Part shown: in pieces, positions 23,694 through 25,573 of the stretch
Numbering within the stretch: the first letter of the stretch is position 1
Layout: each line of letters begins with the position of its first letter
NCBI GenBank assembly: GCA_003224635.1
Contig: QHZK01000029.1
Location: 1-25,573, forward strand
DNA from: Acidobacteriota bacterium
Lineage (GTDB): Bacteria > Acidobacteriota > Terriglobia > UBA7540
Length of the DNA stretch: 25,573 bases
Reading direction: 5' to 3'
Notes under the pieces: model-generated
Seen by the model: only the letters and a program-made list of their open reading frames with translations
What the model was told of the DNA's origin: nothing
The model's database searches: none
Translations under genes and position numbers: made by a program

Positions 23694-25226
23694 TTACTGA
23701 AGTTCCGCGCAGGGCTTCGGGCCCTCCGGCTCCTTGTGCTGTAACCCCGCCGCCTGTCGCAGAGTCTCCCGGTTGGCGCTCACCGATCGCCAGGCCAACA
23801 TGCGCGACCAACTCCATGTACGCCAGTCCGGCTGGCTGGGTGGCGTCCAATCCGCAAGGACGCGTTTAGCCACGATACAGCGATCGTGCGGGCTGAGGGC
23901 CGGCAGCGCGCTGACCAATGCCGGTACGGCATCGGCGCTGAGCGAGCCGGCGTACCCGGCATCAAACTTGCGCCCCGCGGCCGCGCGCGCCGTGTTGGTG
24001 CGGGCAACGAGCAAGTCCGGGTTCAGAACTTGGAGCGCCCCAATCAGCAGGAAACCCGCGATGAGAGCACCAAACGCGAATCGTTCTCGATGGCCGCGCA
24101 GCACAGTCGCCGCAAACCAGATAAAGACGACCGCCAGCCAGCCCATGAACGCGGTCGGGTAAAGACGGTCTTCAGTGAGCCCGTATTCGCTCTCATAGAG
24201 CCGCATGCGCTGGACAGCGGAAGCCATGATGACAAAAAGCAGCAGGATCTGAAGCCCTGCCAGCGCCCGAAACAGGCGTTCGTGGGCGGGGTCCTCCCGG
24301 CGGAGCAGCCAATGCGCAAGAAGCAATAGGGGAAGCACCAGCGCTGCAACCGCGATGAGTTCGAAGAAGCCGCTCCGGGCGTACTCGGCGTAGGTGAGGC
24401 CTGGAGTAATTCCCACCAGCGGGGCGCCGCCAAAGAGGTAATGAATCTGCACCAGCACGAAGGAGAAGAAGAGCAGGTCGAGCAGCCCCAGGGCGATTCC
24501 TAGTTCGACGATGCCTAGCCTCGGCGACGGCAAGTGAAGTCCCGCGGCAAGATTCCGTTCGCTTCCGATCACTGTTCCGCGCAGGAATCCAGCAACAATC
24601 CAGCCAAAGAACGCTGTCATAAAGGAGTGGCTCAGCAGGCTCAAGAAGTCCACGCGAATTACTCTGGAGACAATGCCGCTAAAAACGGCGTCGGCCCCCA
24701 TGAGGAGTCCGCCGAAAAGCAGGAGCAGAGGGAGACTAATGGCGAGCCCGCGCCCGATGGCGAGGGACCGTCTGGCGGACTGGCCGTTGAAAATCTCTTG
24801 CCATCTGATGCAGCCGAAGACGAGCAGCACCGGGCCCAGGGCGACGTTGACTGCCGCCACGATTCCCGCTCCGGCGTACTCGGTGATCTCTGCAGGGACA
24901 AGGCGACCTCCTTGGGCGCGCAGCATGAGAAGCGCCAGGGCTATCAGGATGGCCAGAAGATTGAGCAGCTTCAGGGCGATCGAGTCGTGCCAGGCGAGCG
25001 CCGCCGAGAAAATGATAACGGGCGCGAACAGCCACGCGCCTCCTCCCAAAGCTTCCTTTCGCGAGCGAATCAACACCGCGAGTGCCGTCCCGAGCGCGCC
25101 CATCCAAAGGGAGATATTCAGGCCCCACGGGGCAGTTCGAAGCAAGCCGTCGCCCATCATGCCCAGCAGCAGCGCAACGCCGACAATTCCCAACCCCAAC
25201 TTCGTCTGGTGGCTCATGAGCTTCAT
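23694..25226 (-). CDS. DUF4153/DUF4173 multi-pass membrane protein
   Basis: 510-residue integral membrane protein with about ten or more hydrophobic segments, for example VALLLGMMGDGLLRTAPWGL, LLNLLAILIALALLMLRAQG, LLDLLFFSFVLVQIHYLFGG and LIAVAALVLPLLLLAHWLL. The central YLFGGAPLV...GLTYAEYARSGFFELIAVA segment and the later RMRLYESEYGLTEDRLYPTA are characteristic of DUF4153/DUF4173 proteins. The last 110 residues are soluble. Function is unknown; relatives often lie beside regulators and two-component genes. It is preceded by a small membrane protein gene 48 nt upstream, probably one transcript. ATG 25226 lacks a close ribosome site, and ATG 25217 is an alternative. Length is normal and nothing is damaged. 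Confidence 0.9.
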   Translation of the reverse strand: MKLMSHQTKLGLGIVGVALLLGMMGDGLLRTAPWGLNISLWMGALGTALAVLIRSRKEALGGGAWLFAPVIIFSAALAWHDSIALKLLNLLAILIALALLMLRAQGGRLVPAEITEYAGAGIVAAVNVALGPVLLVFGCIRWQEIFNGQSARRSLAIGRGLAISLPLLLLFGGLLMGADAVFSGIVSRVIRVDFLSLLSHSFMTAFFGWIVAGFLRGTVIGSERNLAAGLHLPSPRLGIVELGIALGLLDLLFFSFVLVQIHYLFGGAPLVGITPGLTYAEYARSGFFELIAVAALVLPLLLLAHWLLRREDPAHERLFRALAGLQILLLFVIMASAVQRMRLYESEYGLTEDRLYPTAFMGWLAVVFIWFAATVLRGHRERFAFGALIAGFLLIGALQVLNPDLLVARTNTARAAAGRKFDAGYAGSLSADAVPALVSALPALSPHDRCIVAKRVLADWTPPSQPDWRTWSWSRMLAWRSVSANRETLRQAAGLQHKEPEGPKPCAELQ

Positions 25227-25274
25227 CTAGCGCCGCGCGCCGCGCAGATCTCCCCTGCCTCTGGCCGGCGCTGC

Positions 25275-25502
25275 TTACGATGTCTTCTTGGTGGTTTTGG
25301 AAGCGATCCAACCCAGGATTCCGAATGCCGGCACGACGTAAGGGAATATTCCGTACAAGGTGTCGCTTGCCGAGTGCGAATAACGGTCCACGGTGACGAA
25401 TGCCTGCGCGCTGAAGAGCACGGTGAGAACTACGGCGGCCCACCCTTGCCAGGCGATCGGGAGATAAGTCCGGCCCCACTCTTTGAACCACGCTTTTTTC
25501 AT
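25275..25502 (-). CDS. Small two-pass membrane protein, 75 aa
   Basis: Short hydrophobic protein with two transmembrane helices (GWAAVVLTVLFSAQAFVTV and LYGIFPYVVPAFGILGWIA), a basic N-terminus and a lysine-rich tail (SKTTKKTS). The start ATG 25502 has GGAGGAGGGG close upstream. It lies 48 nt before the DUF4153/DUF4173 gene on the same strand, so the two are likely co-transcribed and the proteins may associate in the membrane. Similar small membrane proteins are often found next to DUF4153/DUF4173 genes. I do not recognise a named family. Confidence 0.8.
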   Translation of the reverse strand: MKKAWFKEWGRTYLPIAWQGWAAVVLTVLFSAQAFVTVDRYSHSASDTLYGIFPYVVPAFGILGWIASKTTKKTS

Positions 25503-25511
25503 ACCCCTCCT

Positions 25512-25539
25512 CCGACTGCCTACTGCCGACTGCTCACGG
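25512..25539. repeat. 7-mer array (CCKACTG family), short
   Basis: Three clear units, CCGACTG, CCTACTG and CCGACTG, and one decayed unit lie immediately upstream of the ribosome site of the small membrane protein gene. CCTACTG is shared with the array at 21487-21653. It may continue or pair with an arm beyond the window edge. Confidence 0.65.
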
Positions 25540-25573
25540 CGTTCCGCTCTCCCGGCTCGGCAACTTCAGGAAT

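Overview
The window is a G+C-rich bacterial chromosome segment. It carries DUF1549/DUF1553 c-type cytochrome and DUF1501 proteins, twin-arginine-exported oxidoreductases, an ECF sigma/anti-sigma pair, and many short extragenic palindromes and 7-bp repeat arrays. This mix is typical of soil or sediment Acidobacteriota (Bryobacterales/Solibacter-like). A Planctomycetota relative is possible, and no rRNA or marker gene here settles it. I see no tRNA, rRNA or CRISPR array. All family calls come from reading motifs by eye; no database search was run.

Layout. (1) 1-4489: a possible insertion-sequence end, then an exported PSCyt1-PSCyt1-PSCyt2-PSD1 protein followed by its usual partner, a DUF1501 protein. 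(2) 4543-5387: a frameshifted DUF429 gene boxed by two copies of a palindromic repeat in inverted orientation. (3) 5499-6470: a cytoplasmic aldo/keto reductase. (4) 6471-8511: a gene-poor, decayed stretch holding a glycosyltransferase with most of its body deleted, a possible second glycosyltransferase stub and a PHP-domain stub. (5) 8515-11285, minus strand: SDR epimerase, DinB-like protein and uroporphyrinogen-III synthase. A nested inverted 7-mer array fills the whole dinB-hemD gap. (6) 11355-14191, plus strand: a secreted jelly-roll protein, an exported aldo/keto reductase and a Uma2-type nuclease-fold protein. (7) 14285-18670, minus strand: an exported polysaccharide deacetylase, a small 82-residue protein, a frameshifted exported Gfo/Idh/MocA oxidoreductase and an MBL-fold hydrolase. 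(8) 18956-25502: an orphan LolD/MacB-type ATPase (plus) converging on a minus-strand module of ECF sigma factor, membrane anti-sigma factor, ABC ATPase and ABC-2 permease; upstream lie a DUF4153/DUF4173 membrane protein and a small membrane protein.

How the genes fit together. The exported cytochrome/DUF1501 pair, the jelly-roll protein, the aldo/keto reductases, the Gfo/Idh/MocA enzyme and the deacetylase suggest extracytoplasmic oxidation and breakdown of sugars or polysaccharides (inference from family habits). The sigma/anti-sigma/ABC block, with ATGA overlaps at two of its three junctions, looks like a self-contained envelope-response exporter operon. The most distinctive feature is a set of 7-bp-periodic arrays of different sequence. 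They press directly against coding regions, supplying stop codons and in one case apparently occupying the place of a normal translation start.
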